NCBI GenBank assembly: GCA_012840085.1
Contig: DUMB01000079.1
Span: 1 to 43,139 of the forward strand
From: Clostridiaceae bacterium
GTDB taxonomy: Bacteria; Bacillota; Clostridia; Acetivibrionales; DUMB01
Direction of reading: 5' to 3'
DNA: 43,139 bases
The stretch's first letter is position 1, and each line of letters opens with the position of its first letter. This document shows positions 15,622 through 25,694 of this stretch, in pieces. Position numbers and translations under genes: made by a program. The notes beneath the pieces are model-generated. The model had not been told where the DNA came from, ran no database searches, and was given only the letters and a program-made list of their open reading frames with translations.

Positions 15622-16965
15622 TTAGAAAGGCATACGGAGCTTTCCGAAGCCTTTTTTACCACGTTTACCCATATCAGACATCATTTTAACCATTTTTTTC
15701 ATTTCCTCGAAATCCCTGAGTAGCTTATTAACTTCCTGGATGGAAGTCCCACTGCCTGCAGCAATTCTTTTTCTTCTGCTTCCGTTAATTATCGACGGAT
15801 TAATTCTTTCCTGTTTAGTCATTGACTTTATAATTGCTTCAACATGTGCCATTTTCTTTTCGTCAATATCTATATTTTTCAGGGCTTTGGCATTTAAACC
15901 CGGAATCATTCCAATAAGCTGATTTAATGGCCCCATTTTTTTCAGTTGCTGCATCTGCTCCAGAAAATCGTCAAATGTAAATTGCTGAGAGAGAAGCTTT
16001 TTTTCCATTTCTAGGGCCTTTTTTTCATCCAGTGCTTCCTGTGCCTTTTCAATGAGGCTAAGCACATCACCCATTCCAAGGATTCTGGAAGCCATCCTGT
16101 CAGGATAGAAGGGCTCAAGATCACTTAACTTTTCACCCATACCAACATATTTAATAGGTTTTCCGGTAACAGCTTTTACAGAAAGAGCTGCTCCGCCCCT
16201 TGTATCACCATCGAGCTTTGTAAGAATAATACCGTCTATACCAAGCTTTTCATTGAAGCTCTGGGCTACATTTACGGCATCCTGCCCGGTCATGGAGTCT
16301 ACCACGAGAAGTATTTCATGCGGATGAACAGCCTTTTTAATAAAACTCAATTCATCCATGAGCTCTTCATCTATATGAAGCCTTCCGGCAGTATCTATAA
16401 TAACCAGGTCATACTGCATTTTTGCTGCATGCTCCAGTGCTGCCTTGGCTATATCAACGGGACTGATTTTATCTCCTGCAGAAAATACTGGGATATTAAG
16501 CTGATTTCCAACCACCTGAAGCTGTTTTATAGCAGCAGGCCTGTAAATGTCACATGCAACAAGCAAAGGATTTTTTCCTTGCTTTCTCATGAGATTTGCA
16601 ATCTTACCCGAAGTAGTCGTCTTACCGGAACCCTGAAGGCCTACCATCATGTACACTGTAGGAGGCTTTGGAGAAAAAGTAGGCTTGCTTGGTACTTTTC
16701 CCATAAGCTCGATTAATTCCTCATGCACTATCTTTATAACCTGCTGGCCTGGAGTAAGACTCTCCAAAACATCCTGTCCGACGGCTCTTTCAGACACTTT
16801 ATTTATAAAGTCCTTAACGACTTTAAAGTTAACATCAGCTTCAAGCAGGGCAAGCTTAATTTCTCTCATCATTTCCTTAACGTCTTTTTCGGTAACCCTT
16901 GCCTTACCCCGCATCTTTTGAATTGTTTCCTGAAGTTTTCCTGATAAACCTTCAAAAAGAGACAT
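15622..16965 (-). CDS. ffh: Signal recognition particle protein Ffh
   Basis: Ffh (SRP54) binds 4.5S/6S RNA and signal peptides and targets ribosomes to the membrane. The 447-residue protein has the N domain, a G domain with 'GLQGSGKTTTSGKIA', 'VACDIYRPAA', 'DTAGRLHIDEELM' and 'TKLDGDTRGGAALS', and the methionine-rich M domain from about residue 325 ('FDDFLEQMQQLKKMGPLNQL', 'GSRRKRIAAGSGTSIQEVN'). ATG 16963-16965 follows AAGGAG. It lies downstream of ylxM and pairs functionally with ftsY. Confidence 0.98.
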   Translation of the reverse strand: MSLFEGLSGKLQETIQKMRGKARVTEKDVKEMMREIKLALLEADVNFKVVKDFINKVSERAVGQDVLESLTPGQQVIKIVHEELIELMGKVPSKPTFSPKPPTVYMMVGLQGSGKTTTSGKIANLMRKQGKNPLLVACDIYRPAAIKQLQVVGNQLNIPVFSAGDKISPVDIAKAALEHAAKMQYDLVIIDTAGRLHIDEELMDELSFIKKAVHPHEILLVVDSMTGQDAVNVAQSFNEKLGIDGIILTKLDGDTRGGAALSVKAVTGKPIKYVGMGEKLSDLEPFYPDRMASRILGMGDVLSLIEKAQEALDEKKALEMEKKLLSQQFTFDDFLEQMQQLKKMGPLNQLIGMIPGLNAKALKNIDIDEKKMAHVEAIIKSMTKQERINPSIINGSRRKRIAAGSGTSIQEVNKLLRDFEEMKKMVKMMSDMGKRGKKGFGKLRMPF

Positions 16966-17019
16966 TCTCGTAAACTCCTTAATAATTTTTCTGCTTCATT
17001 AATAATTTTTCCATTAATA

Positions 17020-17376
17020 TTATAGTTTTTCTATAAGTAATGTAAGATTTTCATATATATTTTTCAGCCTGGCTTTATCTTTGCTTTCCAATTTGGAACA
17101 GTCAAATTCTTTTAACTCCTGCAATATATCTTTCATCGCCTTTTTTTGCTCTGAAAATTTCCTCACCAGGCCAAGCTTGTTCTCCAACTCTGCTAGATTT
17201 TTCTTCCCGCGCCGTATATTATCATAAACTCCCTGTCGGCTTATATTCATGTTTTCAGCTATTTCACTGAGAGAAAAATCATTGTTGTAGTGCAGATCCA
17301 GCATAACATATTCTTTTTCAGTTAAAAGTTGCCCATAAAAATCAAGCAACAGGGATATTTCATATATTTCCTCCAT
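17020..17376 (-). CDS. ylxM: YlxM/p13-like HTH protein
   Basis: This 118-residue protein carries a sigma-70 region-4-like helix-turn-helix: 'LTEKEYVMLDLHYNNDFSL' then 'EIAENMNISRQGVYDNIRRG' (about residues 17-58), with a coiled C-terminal part. YlxM proteins are usually encoded just before ffh and are thought to act with the SRP. I chose ATG 17374-17376, which follows GGTGGG at five bases; two GTG codons upstream (17386-17388 and 17383-17385) are alternatives. A perfect 8-bp hairpin ends close to its ribosome site. Confidence 0.92.
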   Translation of the reverse strand: MEEIYEISLLLDFYGQLLTEKEYVMLDLHYNNDFSLSEIAENMNISRQGVYDNIRRGKKNLAELENKLGLVRKFSEQKKAMKDILQELKEFDCSKLESKDKARLKNIYENLTLLIEKL

Positions 17377-17390
17377 AAAGCCCACCACTC

Positions 17391-17414
17391 GTGTAAAGCA
17401 ATTTTACTTTACAC
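17391..17414 (-). promoter_or_regulatory. Stem-loop abutting the ylxM ribosome site
   Basis: Arms gtgtaaag (17391-17398) and ctttacac (17407-17414) form an 8-bp perfect inverted repeat with an 8-base loop. On the minus strand it ends about four bases before the GGTGGG ribosome site of ylxM and has no U-tract. It could modulate ylxM/ffh translation or bind a protein as DNA; this is inference. Confidence 0.55.
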
Positions 17415-17488
17415 CTAATTTTAGTTTAACAGGAGCAATATTGTCAAGAGAAATTTAATTATATTTTTTCAACAACAAGTTAATTCAT

Positions 17489-18400
17489 TTATGCAAACAG
17501 TGCTTCTACAAATTCGTCAGCATCAAATAGCTGCAAATCGTCCATTTTTTCTCCGACTCCTACCAGCTTTACGGGTATATTCAATTCTGATTTTATGGCC
17601 AGGACAATACCACCTTTGGCTGTACCATCAAGCTTTGTAAGAACAATACCTGTTATATCAGAGCTTTCATTAAAAGTTTTAGCCTGGGAAACAGCATTTT
17701 GTCCTGTTGTTGCATCAAGTACCAGTAAGGTTTCTTTCCTTACATCAGGAATTTCTCTTTCAAGGATTCTTGAGACCTTTTTAAGTTCTTCCATAAGGTT
17801 TTTCTTTGTGTGGAGCCTTCCAGCGGTATCGCATATCAATACGTCAGCCTTTCTGGCTTTTGCAGCCTGTACTGCGTCATAAATAACAGCTGCCGGGTCT
17901 GAGCCTTCAGCATGTTTTATGATTTCAACGCCGACCCTGTTAGCCCATATTTCAAGCTGGTCTATGGCAGCTGCCCTGAAAGTATCACCGGCAGCAAGGA
18001 TAACTTTTTTACCCTTTTGCCTGAACAAGTTTGCAATTTTGCCTATAGAAGTGGTTTTTCCCACTCCATTGACCCCTATAACCATAATTACCACCGGAGT
18101 TTCAAAAAACATATCCTTGTTTTCAGAATTGTCTCTTAATATATCCTTCAGTTGTTCCTTTAGCAGTGATTTTACATCTTCCGGTTTTGTTACCTTCTTC
18201 TCTTTAACAGACTTCTTTAAACCTTCAATTATCTTTCCGGTAGTTTCAATGCCTACATCAGAAGTTATAAGAATTTCCTCAAGTTCCTCAAAAAGCTCTT
18301 CATCTATTTTTCCAAATGAAACAAGTACCTGATCAATTCTTTCTGTTATTCCTTTTCTTGTCTTTAATAGTCCTTCCTTAAGTTTATCAAAAAAACCCAT
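17489..18400 (-). CDS. ftsY: Signal recognition particle receptor FtsY
   Basis: FtsY is the membrane-associated receptor for SRP-ribosome complexes. The 303-residue protein is the short form that lacks the acidic A domain. It has the N domain, then '[15 protein letters not shown]', '[15 protein letters not shown]', '[13 protein letters not shown]' and '[12 protein letters not shown]' in the G domain. The ATG at 18398-18400 follows GGAGGATTATAT. It begins 12 bases after smc, so the two are co-transcribed. Confidence 0.97.
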   Translation of the reverse strand: MGFFDKLKEGLLKTRKGITERIDQVLVSFGKIDEELFEELEEILITSDVGIETTGKIIEGLKKSVKEKKVTKPEDVKSLLKEQLKDILRDNSENKDMFFETPVVIMVIGVNGVGKTTSIGKIANLFRQKGKKVILAAGDTFRAAAIDQLEIWANRVGVEIIKHAEGSDPAAVIYDAVQAAKARKADVLICDTAGRLHTKKNLMEELKKVSRILEREIPDVRKETLLVLDATTGQNAVSQAKTFNESSDITGIVLTKLDGTAKGGIVLAIKSELNIPVKLVGVGEKMDDLQLFDADEFVEALFA

Positions 18401-18412
18401 ATATAATCCTCC

Positions 18413-21400
18413 TTAAACAGCTTTGTCTTGTTTTAAATTCATTGATACAATTTTTGAAATTCCTCTTTCCTGCATTGTTACTCCATAAAGCATATCGGAA
18501 GCTTCCATTGTGCCCTTTCGGTGAGTTATAACAATGAACTGGGTGCTGCTTGAAAGTTTATGCAGATATTCCGCAAATCTGCTGACATTTGCGTCATCCA
18601 GTGCTGCCTCAATCTCATCCAGGACACAGAATGGAGAAGGCCTGAGCCTCAATATTGCAAATAACAGCGCAATTGCAGTAAAAGCTCTTTCTCCTCCTGA
18701 AAGCAGTGCCATATTCTGCAGTTTCTTTCCTGGTGGCTGTACATGTATTTCTATACCGCTTTCCAGAACATTTTCTTCATCTGTAAGCTTAAGACTTGCC
18801 CGTCCTCCGTCAAAAAGCTCTTTAAATACTATATCAAAGTTTTTATTGATCAGTTCAAACTGCTCAATAAATTGCTTTTTCATTACAGAGGTAATCTCTG
18901 AAATCATCCTGCGCAGTTTCTCTTTTGCCTGTTCCATATCATCCCTTTGCGCAGTCATAAATTCATACCTTTCTTTCGTTTTTATATACTCATCTATGGA
19001 TGATACGTTTACATTTCCAAGCTCCCGTATCTGGCTTTTTAACTCATCTATTCTTTTCTGAGCCGATGACATGGCTCCAATATCTTTTCTCAGGGGAAGA
19101 GCATTGGTATAAGTCAGCTCATATTCATCCCACATCTTATTCTGAATTGCTTCGATATCACTTTCTACTTTTGATTTGCGAATCTCAAGCCTGCTAAGCT
19201 CTTCCTGCATCAATAATATATTTTTATTTATTTCATTTATTTTATTAACAATATCATAAATTTCTTCTTCCAGTACCTTTTTCTCTTCACTTATCCTGTC
19301 CAATTCAAAGGTCTTGCCGTCTTTCTCCTGTTGCTGTTTCTTGATTGTCTGCTTTATACCTTCATTTTTCTCCATTATGGAGTTCATTTCTTCCGCATTC
19401 TTGCTTTTTTCTGTTTCCTTTCGCTTTATGCTCTTTCCCAGAGCTGCAGACTCTGATTCAATCTTGTCAAGGCTTTCCCGCACGCTGTTTAAGCTTTCAA
19501 GAATTGAATTAACAGATATTTTAAAGCCGGTGATGTCATTGTAAAGCGAATCCCTCACGGTCTGGTTCTCTTTTTGTTTTTCCTGATGCTCAGCAATTAT
19601 CCTTTTGGTTTCTTCTATCTCATTTTCAATTTGAACCAGTTCAGCTTTATATTTTTCCTGTTCTCTTTCAGTTTCTTTCTTTTGCCTGGAAAGCTGCTCC
19701 TTTTCCTGCCTTAGCATGTCCATTCTTGCAGCATATTTTGATATATTGTCATTTATTTGGGCCAAATGGCTCTCATCCCGTATCAGGGATAATTCTGAGT
19801 TCTTATACTCAGTTTCCATACGGGTTATTTCTTCGTCAATAACCGTTATTTTTTCAATAAGCTCATTTATTTCTTTTTCAAGCAATGATTCATCCTGCAG
19901 GATTTTTTGAATTTGCTCCTCAAGTTCCTGTATCTCCCTGCTTCTGCTAAGAAGGCTAATATTTCTTCCTTCTCTGCTTCCTCCTGTTATTGACCCTCCG
20001 GTGTTGAATATATCTCCGTCTAATGTAACTACCCTGAAACTATAATTGAATTTTCTTGACATTTTTATTGCGGAGTCCATATTGTCAACTACAATAACCC
20101 TGCCAAGAAGGTTCAGTATAATCTGCCTGTATTTTTCTTCACATTTAACAAGATCGGATGCAACGCCGCAATAGCCTTCTGAGTTTCTGATTCTGTCCAG
20201 TGTATTTTGATCTATGCTTTTTCCTTTTACCGCAGATATGGGCAAAAATGTTGCTCTGCCCAAATTTCTGCTTTTCAGAAACTCAATTGCTTTCTTTGCA
20301 TCTTCTTCGCGATCTGTTACTATATTTTGCAGTGCGCTTCCCAGAGACATTTCAATGGCAGTCACAAATTTTTTATCAACTTCTATCAACTGCGCAAGAG
20401 CACCGTGAATTCCTGCAGACAACTCAGGTGAATTGTCGCATGCATGAAGAAATTCCTTTACAGTGCGGTTGTACCCCTCAAGGTTTCTCTCCATCTCCTT
20501 AAGCATCTTGTGCCTTGAGTTTTTTACCTGAAAAGCTGTCTTCAGTCCATTTTGTTTTTTACGGTATCCATCAAGTTTTGCTTCAAGCTCTTCTTTGCTT
20601 TTCTTATTCTTTTCTATATCCGCTTTTATTCTTATCAGAGATTCTCTGAAACTCTGTATACTTGCAGTGAGCTCCTCTTTTTTCAGTTTTTCACGGTCAG
20701 ATTCCAGTGAAATCTGAAACAGCTCATTATCAATACTTTTTTGCCTTTTCTCAATTCCTTCAATATGAGATTTTATAGAATTTATCTGAGTCTTTTTGTC
20801 GGATAATAAATCAAGTTTATCCATTACAGTTATTTTGAGTTTTTCAATATATCTCTCACTTTCAGACAAGGAAGCCATTACCTCTTCCAGCTGCTTCTCA
20901 TAATCTGAAAGCTTATTGGAATAAACCTCATATTGCTTATTCAAATATTCCAGTTTTCCCTGCCTGGATTGTTTGTCCTTTGCCAGTTCTACCTGCTTTA
21001 ACTCCAATTCTTTAACTTCATTGTCTATCCTGTCTATATTTTGTTTAAGGCTCGATATCTTTTCTTCGTTAATTCTTATTTCAGACTGGCATCTCTCAAG
21101 ATTTCCTTCAATATTGTAGTATTCTTCTCTTAAAGCATTAAGTCTTTCGTCATAAGCCTTAAGAAGCTCTGTTTTCTTGCTGTTTTCAGTTGTTATTGTC
21201 TCAAGGCGGTTGGTTTCAGTATCAACATTTTCCTTTGCCTCAGTATAGAGTTTCTCAATGTCCTTTAGTTTTTCCCTGAGCTTGTCTATGTTATTAAGGC
21301 AAACGTTGATTTCCAGTTCTTTAAGCTCTTCCTTCAGGCGCAGATATTTTCTTGCAATTTCAGATTGAACTTTCAGAGGTTCCAGCTGGTTTTCAAGTTC

Positions 21401-21988
21401 ATTTATAATATCGTTTATCCTGAGCAGATTTTGCTTTGTTAATTCCAGTTTCTTTTCTGCTTCAAGTTTTCTTGTTTTATACTTCATTATCCCCGAAGCT
21501 TCCTCAAAGACACCTCTTCTGTCCTCTGACTTTGTGCTGAGAATTTCATCAATTCTACCTTGTCCTATTACTGAATAACCTTCCCTTCCTATACCGGTGT
21601 CAAAAAAGAGCTGATAAATATCCTTCAGGCGGCAAGGTGTCTTATTTATCATATATTCACTTTCACCAGAGCGAAAGACTCTCCTTGTAACAGTTACTTC
21701 ACTGTACTCTATAGGAAGTTTTCCGGAAGAGTTATCAAATGTAATGGATACCTCTGCAAAGCCAAGAGGCCTCCGGTGCTCAGTACCTGCGAATATTACA
21801 TCTTCCATTTTGCTTCCACGCAAGGTCTTTATACTCTGTTCTCCCAAAACCCAGCGAATAGCATCGGCAATATTACTTTTTCCGCTGCCGTTAGGACCGA
21901 CAACCGATGTTATTCCGGAATCGAATTCAAGTGTTATTTTATCTGCAAAAGACTTAAAGCCCTGTATCTCAAGTTTTTTAAGATACAA
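18413..21988 (-). CDS. smc: Chromosome segregation ATPase Smc
   Basis: Smc with ScpA/ScpB forms the bacterial condensin. The 1191-residue protein has Walker A 'GPNGSGKSN' (residues 31-39), two long coiled coils, a hinge domain near residues 520-640 ('GIHGALAQLIEVDKKFVTAI', 'VDNMDSAIKMSRKF'), the signature 'LLSGGERAFTAIAL' and Walker B 'FCVLDEIEAALDD'. The start is TTG at 21986-21988 after GAGGTG. The next residues 'YLKKLEIQGFKSFADK' are the universal N-terminus, so the codon choice is secure. It is followed by ftsY and preceded by rnc and a radical SAM gene, the standard clostridial order. Confidence 0.98.
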   Translation of the reverse strand: MYLKKLEIQGFKSFADKITLEFDSGITSVVGPNGSGKSNIADAIRWVLGEQSIKTLRGSKMEDVIFAGTEHRRPLGFAEVSITFDNSSGKLPIEYSEVTVTRRVFRSGESEYMINKTPCRLKDIYQLFFDTGIGREGYSVIGQGRIDEILSTKSEDRRGVFEEASGIMKYKTRKLEAEKKLELTKQNLLRINDIINELENQLEPLKVQSEIARKYLRLKEELKELEINVCLNNIDKLREKLKDIEKLYTEAKENVDTETNRLETITTENSKKTELLKAYDERLNALREEYYNIEGNLERCQSEIRINEEKISSLKQNIDRIDNEVKELELKQVELAKDKQSRQGKLEYLNKQYEVYSNKLSDYEKQLEEVMASLSESERYIEKLKITVMDKLDLLSDKKTQINSIKSHIEGIEKRQKSIDNELFQISLESDREKLKKEELTASIQSFRESLIRIKADIEKNKKSKEELEAKLDGYRKKQNGLKTAFQVKNSRHKMLKEMERNLEGYNRTVKEFLHACDNSPELSAGIHGALAQLIEVDKKFVTAIEMSLGSALQNIVTDREEDAKKAIEFLKSRNLGRATFLPISAVKGKSIDQNTLDRIRNSEGYCGVASDLVKCEEKYRQIILNLLGRVIVVDNMDSAIKMSRKFNYSFRVVTLDGDIFNTGGSITGGSREGRNISLLSRSREIQELEEQIQKILQDESLLEKEINELIEKITVIDEEITRMETEYKNSELSLIRDESHLAQINDNISKYAARMDMLRQEKEQLSRQKKETEREQEKYKAELVQIENEIEETKRIIAEHQEKQKENQTVRDSLYNDITGFKISVNSILESLNSVRESLDKIESESAALGKSIKRKETEKSKNAEEMNSIMEKNEGIKQTIKKQQQEKDGKTFELDRISEEKKVLEEEIYDIVNKINEINKNILLMQEELSRLEIRKSKVESDIEAIQNKMWDEYELTYTNALPLRKDIGAMSSAQKRIDELKSQIRELGNVNVSSIDEYIKTKERYEFMTAQRDDMEQAKEKLRRMISEITSVMKKQFIEQFELINKNFDIVFKELFDGGRASLKLTDEENVLESGIEIHVQPPGKKLQNMALLSGGERAFTAIALLFAILRLRPSPFCVLDEIEAALDDANVSRFAEYLHKLSSSTQFIVITHRKGTMEASDMLYGVTMQERGISKIVSMNLKQDKAV

Positions 21989-22085
21989 TTACAACACCTC
22001 AATATGTAAAATTTTTTAATATTTATTAATTTTAACATACAACTCAAAAACATCATAGCAAAAACTTAAATACATCATAGCAAAT

Positions 22086-23126
22086 TTACTGATCTGTGTG
22101 CATATTTTCCACTAAGATCTCCTTGCCAAGGTTTTCAGACCCGCGCACCTTTATTTCCCTAAATGCATATTTTTCTTTTAAATAACGAATATTTGCCCTT
22201 TTTTGCCCTACAACGCTTGAAATATATCTGGTACTGGTATAAATAATTATCCCTTTTTCTTTTTCCAGTTTGTTCTTAATAATGAATTCGTTTATTTTCT
22301 TAAGAAAAACTCTTGACTCCACCAGTTGTCTTAGAGCAGGGTGAAATGGGCCGGCAACTACATCAGAGTTTTCAGAATATTCGTTTATGTTTTCGGTAGG
22401 CTGGAGGCCAACTCTTATAACTATTATGTCGTTCTCTTCATAAATCTGAATGAGGTCAGCACATATTTCCACCGCTTCTTCAAGAGACAGGGGAACATAT
22501 TCCTTATTGTAATACATTCTTTCCAGCATGGTACCCTTTATTACCAGGGTAGGATATATTCTTACTATATCAGGCTTTAGTTCAACAACCTTTTTTGCTG
22601 TATATATATCTTTCAATTTGCTGTCACCGGGAAGACCAATCATAGTCTGAATGCCTAATTTAAACCCGTAATTCTTAATATGACGTGATGACGTAATTAC
22701 ATCATTAACGCTATGACCTCTGCAACTTTTTCTTAAAACATCCTCATCAAGGCTTTGAACACCAAGCTCTATTGTTTCAACACGGTATTCTTTCAAATAG
22801 TTAAGAATGTCATCATTGATATAATCAGGGCGGGTTGAAAGCCTGATACTCTGAACTTTGCCTTTTTCTATATACTCATTGGCAATTTTCAGGAGTTTCA
22901 ACTGTTGGTCCTTTTCTATACCGGTAAAACTTCCTCCGTAAAAACCAATCTCTACAAAACTGCCATTACCTATTGATGCAAGATGGGTTTCTATAGTGGA
23001 ACGCATGTTATCTTCCGTCATTTCCTCGACTTGTCCGCTGATTTTTTTCTGATTGCAATATATACAATCAAAAGGACAGCCTTTATGAGGGACAAAAACA
23101 GGTATTACAAAATGTTTTGTTTTCAT
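22086..23126 (-). CDS. Radical SAM protein (Elp3-like)
   Basis: This 346-residue protein has the radical SAM cluster motif C-x3-C-x2-C at C17, C21 and C24 ('KGCPFDCIYCNQKK'). It shows 'GFYGGSFTGI', 'STRPDYINDDIL', 'IELGVQSLDEDVL' and 'IQTMIGLPGDS', which match the Elp3/MiaB-type barrel. There is no acetyltransferase domain, so it is not a full Elp3. Genes of this kind commonly sit between rnc and smc in Clostridia; the substrate is not known. The ribosome site is weak (AAGAG before ATG 23124-23126), and the upstream spacer is a repeat array. Confidence 0.85.
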   Translation of the reverse strand: MKTKHFVIPVFVPHKGCPFDCIYCNQKKISGQVEEMTEDNMRSTIETHLASIGNGSFVEIGFYGGSFTGIEKDQQLKLLKIANEYIEKGKVQSIRLSTRPDYINDDILNYLKEYRVETIELGVQSLDEDVLRKSCRGHSVNDVITSSRHIKNYGFKLGIQTMIGLPGDSKLKDIYTAKKVVELKPDIVRIYPTLVIKGTMLERMYYNKEYVPLSLEEAVEICADLIQIYEENDIIVIRVGLQPTENINEYSENSDVVAGPFHPALRQLVESRVFLKKINEFIIKNKLEKEKGIIIYTSTRYISSVVGQKRANIRYLKEKYAFREIKVRGSENLGKEILVENMHTDQ

Positions 23127-23160
23127 ATGCTTATCAACTCTTGTGTTTATTATTTCTTAT

Positions 23161-23310
23161 GTTTTTTATCTCTTAAAATTTTTATCTCTTAAAAATTTTT
23201 ATCTCTTAATATTTTTATCTCTTAATATTTTTATCTCTTAATGTTTTTATCTTTTAATGTTTTTATCTTTTAATGTTTTTCATCCTTTAATGTTTATCAT
23301 TTCTTATGCT
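23161..23310. repeat. 15-bp degenerate tandem repeat array upstream of the radical SAM gene
   Basis: The unit tttttatctcttaat repeats about eight to ten times from 23161 to about 23310. Copies near the centre (23188-23270) are the most regular; diverged copies occur on the right (tttttatcttttaatg). It is non-coding and fills most of the rnc-to-radical SAM spacer. Confidence 0.85.
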
Positions 23311-23394
23311 TTTTTATCTTCCTTATACTCGTCATCTTTTATGTTTATTGTCTCTAATTTCATATGCATAATTGTAATTATTTGCTTACAGTAA

Positions 23395-24108
23395 TTATTC
23401 TATATAATTCTGAAGAGCGGCTTTTGCCGCATTCTGCTCTGCTTCCTTTTTGCTTTTTCCTTCACCGGTACCTACTACCATATCATTGATACACACCTGG
23501 GAAACAAAGGTTTTATTATGATCAGGACCTTTTTCATCCAGAATTTTATATGAAACTGTATGTTCACCACTTTTTTGGACAATTTCCTGAAGCTGCGTCT
23601 TATAATCATGGAATATGGCACCTTTTACGGAATCAACAATCAGATTATCCATCCGGTTATTAATAAAAGTTTTAGCGCTTTCAAAACCACCGTCTACATA
23701 TATTGCACCAATAAGTGCTTCAAAAGCATCTGAAAGTATGGATGCTCTTTTCCGGCCGCCTGAAAGTTCTTCACCTTTCCCAAGAAGAAGGTAATTTCCC
23801 AGTCCAATTTCTATTGAGCATTTCATCAGGGACGCCTCACAGACTATATTAGCTCTTGTCTTCGTCATTTCGCCCTCAGAGAGGTTCTTATACTTCATAA
23901 ATATATTTTCGCTGATTACAAGGCTCAGAACAGAATCACCGAGGAACTCCAGCCTCTCATTGCTCTCAAAGCCCTCATTCTTGTTTTCATTTGCAAACGA
24001 GCTGTGGGTCAGGGCCATCAGCAGGTTTTCTAAATTATTAAAATTATATCCTATGGTTTCCTGAAGTTTATCAATATTGCTTAAAAGAGCCTCAACATTC
24101 TTGTGCAT
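23395..24108 (-). CDS. rnc: Ribonuclease III
   Basis: RNase III cleaves double-stranded RNA, including the rRNA precursor. The 237-residue protein has the signature 'ESNERLEFLGDSVLSLVISE' with catalytic acidic residues, 'SDAFEALIGAIYVDGG' with the second acidic pair, and a C-terminal dsRNA-binding domain (from about residue 163: 'DYKTQLQEIVQKSGEHTVSY', 'GTGEGKSKKEAEQNAAKAAL'). I start it at ATG 24106-24108, immediately after GGGAGGAGTT; the longer frame from 24126 lacks a site. It follows fabF after a 255-base structured spacer. Confidence 0.97.
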   Translation of the reverse strand: MHKNVEALLSNIDKLQETIGYNFNNLENLLMALTHSSFANENKNEGFESNERLEFLGDSVLSLVISENIFMKYKNLSEGEMTKTRANIVCEASLMKCSIEIGLGNYLLLGKGEELSGGRKRASILSDAFEALIGAIYVDGGFESAKTFINNRMDNLIVDSVKGAIFHDYKTQLQEIVQKSGEHTVSYKILDEKGPDHNKTFVSQVCINDMVVGTGEGKSKKEAEQNAAKAALQNYIE

Positions 24109-24246
24109 AACTCCTCCCGTTACCATTCCATATATTAAACTATATGCTTCTCATATATGGCCTTTAGTGTAATACCATCGCAGTGTATTATTAATTATCT
24201 GTAACATATACTTTAATATACGGAATTTATGTTCCTAATCATTAAA

Positions 24247-24280
24247 GCGAGGAGTAAAGTCTTTCAACTTTATACCTCGC
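24247..24280 (-). repeat. Strong stem-loop in the fabF-rnc spacer
   Basis: gcgagg (24247-24252) pairs with cctcgc (24275-24280), and gtaaag with ctttat/c bases inside, giving about 12 bp with one mismatch and an 8-base loop. The U-tract on the minus strand is weak (CTTTAAT). It lies about 140 bases before the rnc start and could be a weak terminator or an RNase III processing site. Confidence 0.7.
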
Positions 24281-24297
24281 CCTTTTCTCAATAACAA

Positions 24298-24350
24298 GGA
24301 TAAGCAGAATACACTATTCTGAAAAACATGTATTCTTTATTGTTTTATCC
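24298..24350 (-). repeat. Nested stem-loop after fabF
   Basis: Outer arms ggataa (24298-24303) and ttatcc (24345-24350) enclose inner arms agaataca (24306-24313) and tgtattct (24329-24336). It begins about 12 bases after the fabF stop. No U-tract follows. With the stem-loop at 24247-24280 it makes a structured spacer of about 100 bases. Confidence 0.6.
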
Positions 24351-24362
24351 TATATCAATTTA

Positions 24363-25598
24363 TTATTTAAATTTTTTAAATACAAGAACAGCATTATGGC
24401 CGCCAAAACCAAAGGAGTTGCTCAGTGCATATTCAACATCAGCGCTTCTTCCGACATTGGGAACATAGTCCAGGTCGCAGGCAGGGTCAGGTGTCTTATA
24501 ATTTATTGTTGGTGGAATAAAGCCTTCCTGAACAGTCTTTGCAGTAATTATTGCTTCAACGGCTCCTGCAGCTCCGAGCAGATGTCCTATCATGGATTTT
24601 GTGGAGCTGACCGCCAACTTATACGCATGATCTCCAAAAACAGTCTTTATTGCGGTAGTTTCATTTTTGTCATTGAGATCTGTTGAAGTACCGTGTGCAT
24701 TTATATAACCAACCTGTTCAGGCATAATACCTGCGTCATTCAGCGCTAATTGCATTGATTTTGCAGCACCTTCACCGTTTTCTGCAGGAGCTGTTATATG
24801 GAAAGCATCATTCGTGCATCCATAACCTACTATCTCTGCAATTATTTCAGCACCTCTCTTAAGAGCATGCTCCAGTTCTTCTAAAATAAGTATTCCTGCT
24901 CCTTCTCCCATTACAAATCCGTCTCTTTCCGCATCAAAAGGTCTGCTTGCAATAGACGGATCCTCCTGGGTAGACATAGCTCCCATGGAACAGAATCCTG
25001 CAAAGGCAAGAGGTGTAATAGGCGCTTCAGTACCTCCTGTTATCATTACATCTGCTTCGCCTCTCTGTATTACCCTGAATGCATCTCCTATGGAATTTGT
25101 ACCTGTTGCACAAGCTGTCACTACGCAACTGTTAAAGCCTCTTGCTCCATACTCAATTGCTATTCTTCCACTTGCCATATTTGCTATCATCATGGGGATA
25201 AAGAACGGACTTACTTTCTTATGCCCCTTGCTTAAAAGAACCTGATGCTGTTCTTCAAGTGTCTGTATTCCTCCAATTCCCGAACCAATAAGAACACCAA
25301 ATCTGTCCTTATCTATACTGTCAACATCAAGACGTGAATTTTCTACGGCCATTTTAGTTGCAGCCATGGCAAATTGGTTGTATCTATCCATCCTTCTAGC
25401 ATCTTTTTTATCTATAAAATCAGTGGGCTCAAAATTCTTTACTTCGGAAGCAACCTTTGTAGGAAAATCTGTCACATCAAATTTTGATACTGTGCTTATA
25501 CCGCACTTTCCTGCCTTTATTGAATTCCAGAATTCATCTACCCCAATTCCCAGGGATGTTACAGCTCCCATGCCGGTTATTACGACTCGCCTTTTCAT
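24363..25598 (-). CDS. fabF: Beta-ketoacyl-ACP synthase II
   Basis: FabF condenses malonyl-ACP with acyl-ACP in chain elongation. The 411-residue thiolase-fold protein has the Cys-His-His triad: Cys in '[16 protein letters not shown]' (about 163), His in '[13 protein letters not shown]' and His in '[19 protein letters not shown]'. The N-terminus '[15 protein letters not shown]' is typical. The ATG at 25596-25598 follows GGGGGATAATT; a longer frame from 25634 has no site. It is separated from acpP by a strong terminator, so it may need readthrough or its own promoter. Confidence 0.97.
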   Translation of the reverse strand: MKRRVVITGMGAVTSLGIGVDEFWNSIKAGKCGISTVSKFDVTDFPTKVASEVKNFEPTDFIDKKDARRMDRYNQFAMAATKMAVENSRLDVDSIDKDRFGVLIGSGIGGIQTLEEQHQVLLSKGHKKVSPFFIPMMIANMASGRIAIEYGARGFNSCVVTACATGTNSIGDAFRVIQRGEADVMITGGTEAPITPLAFAGFCSMGAMSTQEDPSIASRPFDAERDGFVMGEGAGILILEELEHALKRGAEIIAEIVGYGCTNDAFHITAPAENGEGAAKSMQLALNDAGIMPEQVGYINAHGTSTDLNDKNETTAIKTVFGDHAYKLAVSSTKSMIGHLLGAAGAVEAIITAKTVQEGFIPPTINYKTPDPACDLDYVPNVGRSADVEYALSNSFGFGGHNAVLVFKKFK

Positions 25599-25694
25599 AA
25601 TTATCCCCCTGTATAAAGTATATGATACAATCATTTGCTGTCATTTTATTATATTTGTACTATATATGACAATAAAAAGATTTTTACAATTTCA

